64,000 bases of DNA from Antarctobacter albus (GCF_900101505.1 NZ_FMZI01000003.1:1-64000), one strand, 5' to 3'; numbered from the stretch's first letter, positions 44,433 through 52,967 are shown. Numbers and translations: made by a program. Notes: generated by a model not told the origin, from the sequence alone.

Positions 44433-44444
44433 TGAAACGTCTCA
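44433..44444. promoter_or_regulatory. LacI-family operator candidate upstream of iolC
   Basis: TGAAACGTCTCA differs at one base from the palindromic LacI-family consensus TGAAACGTTTCA with its central CG. It also lies inside the inverted repeat TGAGA-N7-TCTCA (44428-44444). It is 173 bp upstream of iolC and next to the gene of a LacI-family regulator. Confidence 0.55.
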
Positions 44445-44551
44445 GGCGAGGTCGTGTTGGACCGTTTTGATCCGGAGGCACCGGTATGTCCGACGCGTTC
44501 TTGCGACTGGAGGTCGGGACGTTCTGGCGTAGTGAGTCCGCCGGTCTGAGG

Positions 44552-44600
44552 GTTTTGTACAAAACGCAGAAAACGCTGTACGTTTTGTACAAAACGTACA
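44552..44600. promoter_or_regulatory. Paired TTTTGTACAAAA palindromes
   Basis: GTTTTGTACAAAAC at 44552-44565 recurs at 44582-44595, where it is embedded in a perfect 24-bp palindrome (44577-44600, outer arms TGTACG/CGTACA). The two centres are 30 bp apart, close to three DNA turns, which suits cooperative binding of two dimers to one DNA face. The pair lies 26 bp beyond the LacI-type gene stop codon and about 300 bp upstream of iolC. Confidence 0.65.
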
Positions 44601-44625
44601 AGGCCGGGTGGTCGCGCCAAGATGG

Positions 44626-45657
44626 TCAAACCGACTCCGGCAGGTAGAGATCGGGGCGCAGGAAATGCTGTCCGGGGGTGGGGCTTTCCTGCTGCTGAAC
44701 GGCGGAAACCATCAGCGCCACCGTGTCGTTGCACAGCTGTTCCAGCGGCGTGGCAATCGACATCTCTGCATAACGATCGGCCAGCGCGGCACGCGATTCT
44801 GGGATCAGTTCGTGCAGGATCAGTGTCACCTGGCCGGGCGCCCGCGCCTCGCGCAGGGCGGCAATCGCGCCCTCCATGCCGCCGCCCGAACAGTACAGCC
44901 CCTTGAGATCCGGATGCCGCTGCAACAGTTCCAGCGTGGTTTCGTAGGTCAGTTGCCGCGTCTCCAAGTTCACCATCGTGTCGAGGATGCGGAAGTCCGG
45001 CGCGAACTCCCTGAAATAGCTTCGGAAACCCGTTTCTCGCAGCTCGTGCCCGTGCCAGCGGTAGCCGCCGACGAAGACCGCCAGCTTGCCCGGGCTGCCC
45101 ACGGTGCGGAACATCATGTGGGCAGCGATGCGTCCCGCCTTCATGTTGTTCAACCCGATATAGCCTTGCCGCACGCCCTGCGCGAAATCGTTGAGCATGG
45201 CGAAACAGGGCACCCCCTGCGCCTGCAACTGGGCAACGGTATCGGTGATCTGGACGTGGTTGACCGCCGAGGCCGCCAGCGCATCGCAGCGGTCGGCCAG
45301 GCCGGTCAGCAAGCCCGCGATGTCGCCGGGGCTTTGCGAGGGCGCGAATTCCACCGCGAACGACCCGCGAATGCCCGGCGCCCGCGCCACAGCCGCCTCC
45401 ATCTCGCGCGCGACGTCCTGCCAGAACGGCTGCCGCGCCTTGGGAAAGACAAAGCCGAATCGCACCTCCGGCAGGTCCGCGAACATCCGCTGCCCGATCA
45501 GCGCGGCGGCATGGTAACCGATGCGTTGGGCGGCCTCGTAGACGCGGCGAGCGGTCTCCTCGCGCACCTTGGCCCGCCCGTTCAGCACGCGGTCAACGGT
45601 GGCGACGCTGACCCCCGCCTCGCGGGCCAGATCGGTGATGGTCGGACGTTTGGCCAT
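44626..45657 (-). CDS. LacI-family transcriptional regulator
   Basis: A 343-residue DNA-binding repressor or activator. The N-terminal helix-turn-helix and hinge helix (TITDLAREAGVSVATVDRVL, then ETARRVYEAAQRIGYH) are typical, followed by a periplasmic-binding-protein-like ligand domain (VRFGFVFPKARQPFW; LAVFVGGYRWHGHELRETGF; GLYCSGGGMEGAIAALRE). Its place directly upstream of iolC and divergent from a Gfo/Idh dehydrogenase suggests it senses inositol or an intermediate and controls both. The ATG at 45657 follows AGGACATGAC. Confidence 0.92.
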   Translation of the reverse strand: MAKRPTITDLAREAGVSVATVDRVLNGRAKVREETARRVYEAAQRIGYHAAALIGQRMFADLPEVRFGFVFPKARQPFWQDVAREMEAAVARAPGIRGSFAVEFAPSQSPGDIAGLLTGLADRCDALAASAVNHVQITDTVAQLQAQGVPCFAMLNDFAQGVRQGYIGLNNMKAGRIAAHMMFRTVGSPGKLAVFVGGYRWHGHELRETGFRSYFREFAPDFRILDTMVNLETRQLTYETTLELLQRHPDLKGLYCSGGGMEGAIAALREARAPGQVTLILHELIPESRAALADRYAEMSIATPLEQLCNDTVALMVSAVQQQESPTPGQHFLRPDLYLPESV

Positions 45658-45683
45658 GTCATGTCCTGACGATTGATGAATTG

Positions 45684-45693
45684 TGCGCGCGCA
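45684..45693. promoter_or_regulatory. Candidate operator in the LacI-Gfo/Idh divergent region
   Basis: TGCGCGCGCA is a 10-bp palindrome with partial symmetry in its flanks (ATTG on the left, ATCAT on the right), 27 bp upstream of the regulator start and 101 bp upstream of the dehydrogenase start. Autoregulation is an inference; the sequence does not match the site at 44433. Confidence 0.35.
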
Positions 45694-45793
45694 TCATGAG
45701 GGTTTTTGCAAGAAATCCAATCCCCCGGTTGCAATCTCTCTGGGAAGAATCGCGTCACGCGGCTAGGGCTGAGGTGCAAAACAGGAGGGCAGC

Positions 45794-46918
45794 ATGGCAG
45801 GATTGGGGATCGGGCTGATCGGGACGGGCTTCATGGGCAAGACCCATGCATTGGCCTGGGGCGCCGCGCGGGCGGTTCTCGGGCGCGACCTGCCCGAAGT
45901 GCGTCTGGAGATGCTCTGCGATACGCCCCAGGACCGAGCCGCAGAGATGGCGGACCAGTTCGGCTTTGCCCGTGCGACAGGGGATTGGCGCACGCTTGTC
46001 ACCGATCCGGCGGTCGACGTGGTCTCGATCACCACGCCGAACAACCTGCATCACGAAATGGCCTGTACCGCGCTCAGGGCGGGCAAACATGTCTGGTGCG
46101 AAAAGCCGATGGCGCTGACCCTGGCCGAGGCCGAAGAGATGGCGCAGGCGGCGCATGAGGCCGGGACCGTCACGATGGTAGGCTACAACTACATCCGGAA
46201 CCCGGCCTTTCTGCACGCGAAAAAGCTGATCGAGGAGGGGCGCATCGGCCGTGTCGTGCATGTGCGCGGCTGGGTGGACGAAGACTACCAGGCTGACCCC
46301 GATCTGCCCTGGACCTGGCGTGCGCGGCTGCAGGACGCGGGCCTTGGCACGCTGGGCGACCTGGGCTGTCACCTGGTGTCGATGGTGGTTGGCCTTGCCG
46401 GACCGATCGAGAGCCTTGTCGCCGACACGCAGATCATCCACGACACGCGCCCCTTGCCCGACGGATCGGGCCGGGGCGCGGTCGAGAACGAGGATACGGC
46501 GACGGCCCTCTTGCGATTTGCCAATGGCGCGCATGGGTCGATCTCCAGTTCTCGGTCGGCCTGGGGCCGCAAGAACAAGCTCGATTGGGAGGTCCACGGC
46601 ACCAGGGGGATGATCTGCTTTGCACAGGAGCGGATGAACGAATTGCAGGTCTACCTGAACGAGGGGCCCAAGGCGGAACAGGGATTCCGCACGATCCTGA
46701 CCGGCCCGGAACATCCGCCCTTTGGCGCCTTTGTGCCTGCGCCTGGGCATCAGCTGGGCTTTGGCGACCTCAAGACCATCGAGGCGGCGGACCTGCTAAC
46801 GGCCATCCGCGACGGTGGGCAGGCCTATCCGTCGATGCAGGACGCCTTGGTGTTCGAACGTGTGATCCACGCCATCGCCGACAGTGCCCGGCGGGGCTGT
46901 TGCCGGGTGACCCTCTAG
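45794..46918 (+). CDS. Gfo/Idh/MocA-family oxidoreductase
   Basis: A 374-residue NAD(P)-dependent dehydrogenase. The Rossmann motif is GLIGTGFMGKTHALAW, the conserved EKP catalytic lysine lies in VWCEKPMALTLAEAE, and GTLGDLGCHLVSMV matches the GxxxDxGxH substrate-binding motif. Relatives include myo- and scyllo-inositol dehydrogenases (IolG, IolX, IolW). Since iolG is absent from the operon, this gene, divergent from the LacI regulator, could supply the inositol oxidation step, but specificity cannot be read from sequence. The ATG at 45794 has an AGGAGGG site. Confidence 0.88.
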   Translation: MAGLGIGLIGTGFMGKTHALAWGAARAVLGRDLPEVRLEMLCDTPQDRAAEMADQFGFARATGDWRTLVTDPAVDVVSITTPNNLHHEMACTALRAGKHVWCEKPMALTLAEAEEMAQAAHEAGTVTMVGYNYIRNPAFLHAKKLIEEGRIGRVVHVRGWVDEDYQADPDLPWTWRARLQDAGLGTLGDLGCHLVSMVVGLAGPIESLVADTQIIHDTRPLPDGSGRGAVENEDTATALLRFANGAHGSISSSRSAWGRKNKLDWEVHGTRGMICFAQERMNELQVYLNEGPKAEQGFRTILTGPEHPPFGAFVPAPGHQLGFGDLKTIEAADLLTAIRDGGQAYPSMQDALVFERVIHAIADSARRGCCRVTL

Positions 46919-46924
46919 GCTTGT

Positions 46925-47395
46925 TCAGACGTTCGGGTCCTCGGCGGCCTTTTCCAGCGTGTCGAAGGTCTGCATCAGCAGATCGATCTGGCTTTTGTCC
47001 AGGTAGGCGCGCAGGGCCTTCTGGCGGGCCTGCATCCTGGGCATCGTGCGCTCAAAGACCTCGCGCCCCTTCTCCGTCAGGTCGAGGTACAGCGCGCGGT
47101 TGTCTGTCTGGTCGCGGGTCACGCTCAGGTAGCCCTCGGCGTTCAAAGACTTGACGTTGCGGCTGATCAGACCCTTGTCCATCGCGGTCATCCGCGACAA
47201 CTGCGCCGAGGTGCAGGGCCCTCCATCGCCGATCACGGCGATGATGCGCCATTGGGTGATGGTCACGCCCGAGTGTTCCCGCAGGATGCGCGAGGCCTGC
47301 GCGTTGAGCTTGGACTGCACCCTGGCAAAGCGATAGGTGAGGAAATTGGCCAGCGGGGCCCGCTGCGGCCCGCCCGTGTCGTGATTGGAGTCCAT
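46925..47395 (-). CDS. MarR-family transcriptional regulator
   Basis: A 156-residue winged-helix protein. The recognition region is SAQLSRMTAMDKGLISRNVK with the wing segment YLSVTRDQTDNRALYLDLTEKG. N- and C-terminal helices form the usual dimer interface. MarR proteins normally sense small aromatic or carboxylic ligands; the ligand and targets are unknown. The ATG at 47395 (MDSNHDTG) is preceded by AAGGACAG; an open frame extends upstream but without homology. Convergent with the Gfo/Idh gene (6-bp gap). Confidence 0.92.
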   Translation of the reverse strand: MDSNHDTGGPQRAPLANFLTYRFARVQSKLNAQASRILREHSGVTITQWRIIAVIGDGGPCTSAQLSRMTAMDKGLISRNVKSLNAEGYLSVTRDQTDNRALYLDLTEKGREVFERTMPRMQARQKALRAYLDKSQIDLLMQTFDTLEKAAEDPNV

Positions 47396-47535
47396 TCGAA
47401 ATTCTGTCCTTGCCCGGAAGGTAATGCCCAGAGGCGGCGCGCCCATGACAAGGTAGCTGTGCCATTCCGGGTCAGGCAAGTGTCAAACCGTGCTATTTGC
47501 GGCCCACCTGGGACAGGAGAACGGTTTAGGACATA

Positions 47536-47561
47536 GGCCCCGCCCGGTGACGGGCGGGGCC
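47536..47561 (-). terminator. Hairpin downstream of the OmpA-family gene
   Basis: An 11-bp perfect stem (GGCCCCGCCCG, loop GTGA, CGGGCGGGGCC) lies 7 bp beyond the stop codon of the last gene in the protease operon. The T-run is absent on the minus strand, so it may be a transcript-stabilising 3-prime end or a Rho-aided terminator. Confidence 0.6.
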
Positions 47562-47568
47562 CGCGGTG

Positions 47569-48369
47569 TCAGTACTGGCAGACCGTGGTTGCGGTCTGCA
47601 GGACGGCGCCGGGCGTGTTGGGCAGGCGCATGAAGGTCACGCGGCGGTTTTCCGGCGCGTCGGGGTAGGCCTCGTTCTTGAGGACATATTCCCCCCAGCC
47701 GACCGGGTAGAGCGGCACGCCCACATAGGCCCCTTCCAGGATACGCGTCACCGAGGCCGCGCGGCGCAGGCTGAGATCGCAGTTGTAGCCTGCCGAGCCA
47801 ACGGCATCGGTGTGGCCCACGACCGCATAAGAGGTGCCCTGCAGCGCGGGATCGTTCAGTGCGGCGATCAGCGTGTTGATCTTGCCGCTCTGGTCCTGCC
47901 GGACCTTGTCGCTGTCATAATCGAATTCGATTGTGATAGCGACTGACGGGATCACGACCTTGCCCGTCTTGGGCGGTTCAGGAGCGTCGTAGTTCAAAGG
48001 TTTCGGCTCGTCGTAGCGCGCCGTCACGGGCTCCTGGGGCTTGGGTTTCGCCGTGTCGGTGTAGGTCGGTGTGGGCGGAGGGGGGGCCTTGCTGACAGTG
48101 ACCTTGTTGTTGTCCAGGTCCAGCACCAGCGTTTCATACTCCACCCCCGGTCCCGCGCTTTCCAGCGCGATCCCGTCCGGGTCGATATCCACACCGGCGC
48201 AGGTCGCTGCGTCGGGGTTTAGCAGGCAATTGGCCATCGCGCTTTTCGGCTGCGGTTTGATATCTACCAGGGGATCGTCGCCCGGGATGAAGATTTCGCC
48301 ACTCTGCGCAAGGCCTGCCGCAGGGGGCAGGCCAAGGCAGAGAGCGACGCCAAGGAAAAGCTCTCGCAT
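47569..48369 (-). CDS. OmpA-family protein (peptidoglycan-binding C-terminal domain)
   Basis: A 266-residue exported protein. Signal peptide 1-22. Residues about 30-95 are a Cys-containing region of unknown fold (NCLLNPDAATCAGVDIDPDG), residues 95-135 a Pro-rich linker (APPPPTPTYTDTAKPKPQEP), and residues about 140-255 an OmpA C-terminal domain with IEFDYDSDKVRQDQ, GHTDAVGSAGYN, LSLRRAASVTRIL and NRRVTFMRL. This domain binds peptidoglycan non-covalently through its Asp and Arg residues. No beta-barrel or lipobox is present, so it is probably periplasmic. It is last in a three-gene operon, 13 bp after the di-heme protein gene. Confidence 0.9.
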   Translation of the reverse strand: MRELFLGVALCLGLPPAAGLAQSGEIFIPGDDPLVDIKPQPKSAMANCLLNPDAATCAGVDIDPDGIALESAGPGVEYETLVLDLDNNKVTVSKAPPPPTPTYTDTAKPKPQEPVTARYDEPKPLNYDAPEPPKTGKVVIPSVAITIEFDYDSDKVRQDQSGKINTLIAALNDPALQGTSYAVVGHTDAVGSAGYNCDLSLRRAASVTRILEGAYVGVPLYPVGWGEYVLKNEAYPDAPENRRVTFMRLPNTPGAVLQTATTVCQY

Positions 48370-48382
48370 CGCTCTCGTCTCC

Positions 48383-50887
48383 TCAGTAATCGCGGACCAC
48401 GACCGAGATCTGGGCCTTGGTCACGTCGGGGTTGTGCTTGGACACGGCGCGGTAGTCTACGCCGCTTGCGGTGTGCTTCTTGTCCTTGGCGTCTGCGTCG
48501 AGGTCAAGAATGAGGGTTTCCTTGACGATGCCCTCGTAGTGATCCTTGGAGACGGTCTTGTGACCGGCTGCGCAGGACACCTTGGAGGTATCGCGGGTCG
48601 CCTTCTTGATGGCCGCGTCGCCACCGTTGCAGATCGCCAGGATTGTCTCCAGCCCCGGTTCGGAGGTGCGCAGCGCGCCCTTCGGCGGGAAGACGTACTG
48701 GGTGCCGCCCGGGATGACGATGTCATCGAGGCCCGGGAAGGGGTACAGCACGCAGCTGTCGTGATCGTCGTCGATCGAGATCAGCGTCAGGCGGCAGTCG
48801 TGGCGCGGTTCGATGAAGACCCGCAGTTCGTCACCGACCTTGTAGGTGGGCTTGTCGGTGTAGACGGTCAGGTGGCTCTGGGCCGCGGCCGAATGCTGGA
48901 CCGGATCATAGTCGTCGCCGTACTTCTTGGCGTCGTCATGCGTCTTGATCGGTTCCTTGCCGGTCACGACATAGTCCTTGTCCGTGGGCGTGTAGTCGGC
49001 GTCTTTCTTGACGACCTTGGTGTCCACATAGCCATCGTCCTTGATCACTTTCACCTTCTTGGCCGGCGGCTCGTAGTCGGTGTCCTTGACCACCTGCTTG
49101 ACCGAGTAGGACAGGTCCGCCGTCACGACATGGTCGGTCTTGTACGGGTAGTAGTCCGTCAGTTTTTCAAGCAGGACCGGGTAGGCCGCCGTCCATTCGT
49201 CGCGCGCAATCGGCGAGGTGTCGAGACGGGTCAGCAGGCTGGCCATCTCGTGCCCGGCAAAGGCCATCCGGCTGCGCAGCGCGTCCGAGGTCAGGCCAAG
49301 TTCGTTGGCCGCCTGGTCGAAGTCGATGAAGTAGTCGACGTGGTAGACGAAGAGGCCGCGCACCGGCTCCAGGCCTGCGGCCTTGGTGTCGGGTTCGATG
49401 CCTGCGCTGGCCAGGGTGTCCAGGAAGGCTTCCATGTCGCGCTGGAAGTACTCGTTCACGACATCCTTGCCGGGATAGATCGCGTCGATGGTCTGACGCG
49501 CCGAGGCCGACAGGGACAGGTTGTTCAGGGCGACGTCACGCACGGTGTCGTCGTTGAACCGCATGCCCTTGGAGTGGCACGAGATGCACGAGATGCCGTT
49601 GACCACCTCGCCGGTGCCGTCGGGATAGTCGGTGTCGCGCACGATCGAGGTCGGGCCGACGTTCAGACGATCGCCTTCGGCGGTGTTGAGGTAATAGGCG
49701 TGGAAGCCGTTGGGCAGGGTGAATATCGACTCGCCGCCATCGTGGAGGAAGGCAAGATCGGGGCCGTAGGCCTCTGTCGGACCCAGCGGGAACTCGAAGA
49801 AGCTCTGACGCTTGGCCGACCCGGCAAAGTCATAGGAGGTCCAGAAAAAGCCGGTGCCCATCGGGTGACGTTCGATCAGGCGGTTGTGCGTCGACACGCC
49901 CGAGTCCTGAAAGCCGGCGCGGATGACCTGCTCGTTCAGGATGTTCTTCTTCATGTCGATGTTCAGCAGCTTTTCCAGCCCATGCACCGTGTCGGGCAGG
50001 CCCAGCATGTCATAGTACATCGGCGAAACCGAAGCGGTCGCGGCGAACCAGTCGGCGCGGATGATCGGGATCTTGGTCCCGGCCAGGTGCTGCAGCGAGC
50101 CCAGGTAGGGGTCGGTGTCGCTTTCCATGCCGTAGGGGTACTGCGCTTCCATGTAGCCCCAGGTTTCATGCGTCCAGTCGAGATCGGGCAGGAAGACGCG
50201 CAGCAGGATGCCGTGCTCGTCGACCTTTTCGAACTTGTAGACGTTGGGGTTCCAGCTCAGCGCGTTCAGCAGCTTGACCGTCGCCGCCAGGTAGGCGGTG
50301 TAGTTCTCGTCGGTGACGTCCGGGTCGTTCCACATCGGCCGCATCGAAATATAGCGGACGCGGTCACGACGGTTGGTCGGCAGGCTCTGCATGTCGGCAT
50401 GGGCCATCGCGTACATGTCCGCAAGCGAGATGTAGGTGCGCGGCTCGGGCGCGGTGTCACCCAGAGCGACGATCCAGTCCTGCAGTTGCTGCAGCTCTGC
50501 CTCGTTCGGCACGCAGCTGGGGTCCCAGCAGTTGTCGGGCATCGCCGGCGCGCCGCCGGTGATGACCTGGTACAGCTTGGATTTGGACGGTTCGCCCACG
50601 GCCACGAACTTGGGGTCATGGGACAGGCGGCGCAGGTCGAGGACGTGGCCGAAACCCGCCTTCGGCGTGGTCAGCCCGTCGCCGAGCGCGCCTTGCTGGT
50701 GGCAGTCGGCGCAGTACTTGTCCAGAACCGCGTATGCTGCCTTTTCCTGGGCGGTCGCATCGGCGGGCAACTGGTAATCCAGCTCCTCCGGGTCGACCAG
50801 CTTGGTCTGGTCCTGCGCCAGTGCGGGCAGGCCGAAAGCGGTCGTCAGGGCGATGACGCTCACCTTCATCAGGTCGTTGGGTTGCAT
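48383..50887 (-). CDS. Exported di-heme cytochrome c with C-terminal DUF4384-like domain
   Basis: An 834-residue exported protein. Signal peptide 1-24 (ALTTAFGLPALAQ). The first heme c motif is CADCH (59-63), the second CISCH (near 433-437). The roughly 290 residues after the first cytochrome domain include an Arg/Trp-rich unknown segment (SLADMYAMAHADMQSLPTNR; HNRLIERHPMGTGFFWTSYD). A charged low-complexity linker with repeated D-x-D-Y units (about 575-670; DTDYEPP, DADYTPTDKDYV) joins the C-terminal DUF4384-like domain (about 675-765, DKPTYKVGDELRVFIEPRHD; LYPFPGLDDIVIPGG). DUF4384 is usually found with caspase-like, kinase or secretion proteins. Heme proteins of this length with that tail are unfamiliar to me. 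AGGAGAAG site. Confidence 0.85.
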   Translation of the reverse strand: MQPNDLMKVSVIALTTAFGLPALAQDQTKLVDPEELDYQLPADATAQEKAAYAVLDKYCADCHQQGALGDGLTTPKAGFGHVLDLRRLSHDPKFVAVGEPSKSKLYQVITGGAPAMPDNCWDPSCVPNEAELQQLQDWIVALGDTAPEPRTYISLADMYAMAHADMQSLPTNRRDRVRYISMRPMWNDPDVTDENYTAYLAATVKLLNALSWNPNVYKFEKVDEHGILLRVFLPDLDWTHETWGYMEAQYPYGMESDTDPYLGSLQHLAGTKIPIIRADWFAATASVSPMYYDMLGLPDTVHGLEKLLNIDMKKNILNEQVIRAGFQDSGVSTHNRLIERHPMGTGFFWTSYDFAGSAKRQSFFEFPLGPTEAYGPDLAFLHDGGESIFTLPNGFHAYYLNTAEGDRLNVGPTSIVRDTDYPDGTGEVVNGISCISCHSKGMRFNDDTVRDVALNNLSLSASARQTIDAIYPGKDVVNEYFQRDMEAFLDTLASAGIEPDTKAAGLEPVRGLFVYHVDYFIDFDQAANELGLTSDALRSRMAFAGHEMASLLTRLDTSPIARDEWTAAYPVLLEKLTDYYPYKTDHVVTADLSYSVKQVVKDTDYEPPAKKVKVIKDDGYVDTKVVKKDADYTPTDKDYVVTGKEPIKTHDDAKKYGDDYDPVQHSAAAQSHLTVYTDKPTYKVGDELRVFIEPRHDCRLTLISIDDDHDSCVLYPFPGLDDIVIPGGTQYVFPPKGALRTSEPGLETILAICNGGDAAIKKATRDTSKVSCAAGHKTVSKDHYEGIVKETLILDLDADAKDKKHTASGVDYRAVSKHNPDVTKAQISVVVRDY

Positions 50888-50930
50888 AACATCTTCTCCT
50901 GTTCAAAGAGGGATTGGGGTGGAATTCGAA

Positions 50931-52823
50931 TTATTGGCACCGGATCGAGAGGTATTTCTTCGAGGCCCAGCCGGTCACTCCGCCTCTGCCCCGGTGGGGG
51001 TTCTGGCACTGTCCCGAGAGGCAGCGGACCTGGGCCCAGTTGCCGCTCTGGTTCAGCACCCTGAGGGTGTCGCCGAGATATGTCTCGGAGATGATCCGGC
51101 CGCGGGTACTGGCTTGCGTCCGGATGTTCAGGAAGCCGCTCCCGTTGTTGCGGGTGTGACTGTTGTAGTGGTTCAGGTTCACCACGGTGGCGGTACATTG
51201 CGTCACCGGGCGCTGGCGCGGCTTGTCCGAAGCCAGGTAGCGGTTGGAGACCCAGCCGTCCTGGCCGTTCGACAGGCGCACGTTGTTCCAGCCGCCGTTC
51301 TGGTTCAGCACGGTCACCTTGTCGCCAAAGTCGATCCGGTTGACGACGCCGTATTGCGTGCCCGGCCCGGAACGGACGTTCAGGTGATCGGTCCCGGTGA
51401 CATACATCGGGAAGGTGCGGCTGGGCGGCGGTGTCACCACCTTTTCCGGCGTCTTGAGAAAGGTGATACGGTCGATCACCACGCGCGAGATGCAATCCGT
51501 GTCTGCGCCGCAGCGATCGCGGGTGTTTATGCGCCAACTCTGCTGGTCGGATGCACTCACCGGGCGCGCGGGGTTCTTGTAGGCGCGCTCCATTTCCTCG
51601 TCGAGGCCGGCAAGGTAGCGGTCACCGCAGATCGTGCGCTCGGTCGTGTTGAGGTTGGGCGAAGTGCACCACCACAGCAGCGGTTCTTCGGGGCGGGTAT
51701 CGATCACTGGGGGAACCGGCTCTTCGGGTGTCTCGGCAATGGTGCATTGGCGCGCGACATAGGACTTGGCCAGGATCGAATAGCCGTGGTCGCCGCAGAC
51801 CTGCAGGTAGGCCTCGTAGGCAAAGCATTCGTCGAATTCCTTGGCCTCGGCATAGAGCGCGTCGCACAGCGCCAGTTCCGGGGCGAGCTCTTCCGGCGGC
51901 AGCGGCCGGCCGCTGCCCTCCTCGCCGGGTGCCGGGGCCGGCGGTGGCGTGACGGGGTCCGGGGCGCCGGGCACGACGGCGGCCTTGAGCACCGTGGACT
52001 GGGCCAGGATGTCGGCCATCGGGATGGCATAGTTGACCGCGTCGCGGTTCGACCCGGCATGATGCAGGCCGACGACCTTTTGCAGAGAGGCGTCGATCAC
52101 CGGCGAGCCGGAGTTGCCCGGCAGCGTGTCGCAGGTGTGCAGCAGCTGGCGGTTCGACAGGGCGGGCGCATTGGCGCGGCACTTCTCGCGGCTGATGCGC
52201 TGGGCTTCTCCCATCGGGTGGCCGATGACCCAGTAGGGATCGTTGTCCTGCGGCGTGACGGCGGCCAGGTCCAGCGTGCCGAAATCGGCCGAGGGATCGC
52301 CGATCACCTCGAGCACTGCGTAATCGAGATCCTTGGAGGTCTCGACCGGCGTCGGCACGACCGTGTAGCGGCGGGTTCCCTCGTCGACGCCCGGCTGGCG
52401 ATAGCCGGCCACGAAAAGGATCGAGTCGATCCGCGTGGCACCGGCCCGTTCATTGTCGAGGATGCCGGGCACGCAGTGATGATTGGTCAGGATGTGCTTG
52501 TCGTCGACGATGAAGGCGGTGCAGGGGTAGACGCCGGTATCGGTGAGGATGTCCAGACGGCCCACGGCCAGCCCCATCTTGGAAAAGACGCTGTTGGGGG
52601 AATAGTTCAGGATCGGCTCGTTGTTGTAGTCGCCGATGGCAAGTTCGAGGTTGATGTCGCTGCCGCCGCCTGCCGTCTGGTTTCGGCGCAGAACGACACT
52701 GCCAAAGCTCGTCCGGTCGAAACCGACGAACTCCTGCGCCCGGGTTTGAACGGGCAAAAAGGCCGCCAGTCCCAGCGAGGTGATCAGTGTGGCCATTGCA
52801 GCGGCGGTACGCACGGTATCCAT
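50931..52823 (-). CDS. Exported trypsin-like protease with LprI-like and two SH3 domains
   Basis: A 630-residue exported protein. Signal peptide 1-29. Residues about 85-275 are a chymotrypsin-fold protease with an intact triad: H116 (ILTNHHCVPG), D167 (DLDYAVLEV) and S238 (PGNSGSPV). A Pro-rich linker leads to a Cys-rich segment, then an LprI/DUF1311-like domain (about 385-450, NLNTTERTICGDRYLAGLDE; LprI inhibits lysozyme) and two bacterial SH3 domains (about 465-525 and 545-630). The last SH3 resembles the small secreted protein at 16895-17239. It is the first gene of the protease / di-heme / OmpA operon (gaps 43 and 13 bp). A cell-wall location is likely. Confidence 0.9.
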   Translation of the reverse strand: MDTVRTAAAMATLITSLGLAAFLPVQTRAQEFVGFDRTSFGSVVLRRNQTAGGGSDINLELAIGDYNNEPILNYSPNSVFSKMGLAVGRLDILTDTGVYPCTAFIVDDKHILTNHHCVPGILDNERAGATRIDSILFVAGYRQPGVDEGTRRYTVVPTPVETSKDLDYAVLEVIGDPSADFGTLDLAAVTPQDNDPYWVIGHPMGEAQRISREKCRANAPALSNRQLLHTCDTLPGNSGSPVIDASLQKVVGLHHAGSNRDAVNYAIPMADILAQSTVLKAAVVPGAPDPVTPPPAPAPGEEGSGRPLPPEELAPELALCDALYAEAKEFDECFAYEAYLQVCGDHGYSILAKSYVARQCTIAETPEEPVPPVIDTRPEEPLLWWCTSPNLNTTERTICGDRYLAGLDEEMERAYKNPARPVSASDQQSWRINTRDRCGADTDCISRVVIDRITFLKTPEKVVTPPPSRTFPMYVTGTDHLNVRSGPGTQYGVVNRIDFGDKVTVLNQNGGWNNVRLSNGQDGWVSNRYLASDKPRQRPVTQCTATVVNLNHYNSHTRNNGSGFLNIRTQASTRGRIISETYLGDTLRVLNQSGNWAQVRCLSGQCQNPHRGRGGVTGWASKKYLSIRCQ

Positions 52824-52892
52824 CCTTCGAAAAAAGGTTTGTCATCAAGATGATTTCAGTTTGTTCAGAAGGGGCCGTTGCGTCAACGAAGG

Positions 52893-52918
52893 AAAACCCG
52901 ACCCTGCAAAAAGTCGGG
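52893..52918 (-). terminator. Intrinsic terminator after the ABC ATPase gene
   Basis: CCCGAC and GTCGGG form a 6-bp stem with a 10-nt loop, followed on the minus strand by TTTT. It is 50 bp past the ATPase gene stop, ahead of the protease operon. Confidence 0.8.
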
Positions 52919-52967
52919 CAAATTCCGGTATTTGAGAGGGGCTAGGCGGGGGTGGGGCGCCCGGTGG

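Larger units (their letters stand above)
44261..44625. other. 365-bp region between iolC and the LacI-type regulator gene
   Basis: No credible gene. It holds, from the iolC side: a 7-bp hairpin GCGCCGC/GCGGCGC (44294-44317), a LacI-type operator at 44433-44444, and two palindromes at 44552-44565 and 44577-44600 just beyond the regulator stop codon. The likely iolC promoter lies in this interval, because a gap of this size inside a same-strand gene group is unusual. Confidence 0.7.

Noticed and set aside
48071-51064. A roughly 1000-codon open frame on the plus strand
   Set aside because: Antisense to the OmpA-family and di-heme protein genes, with low-complexity composition and no recognisable domain.
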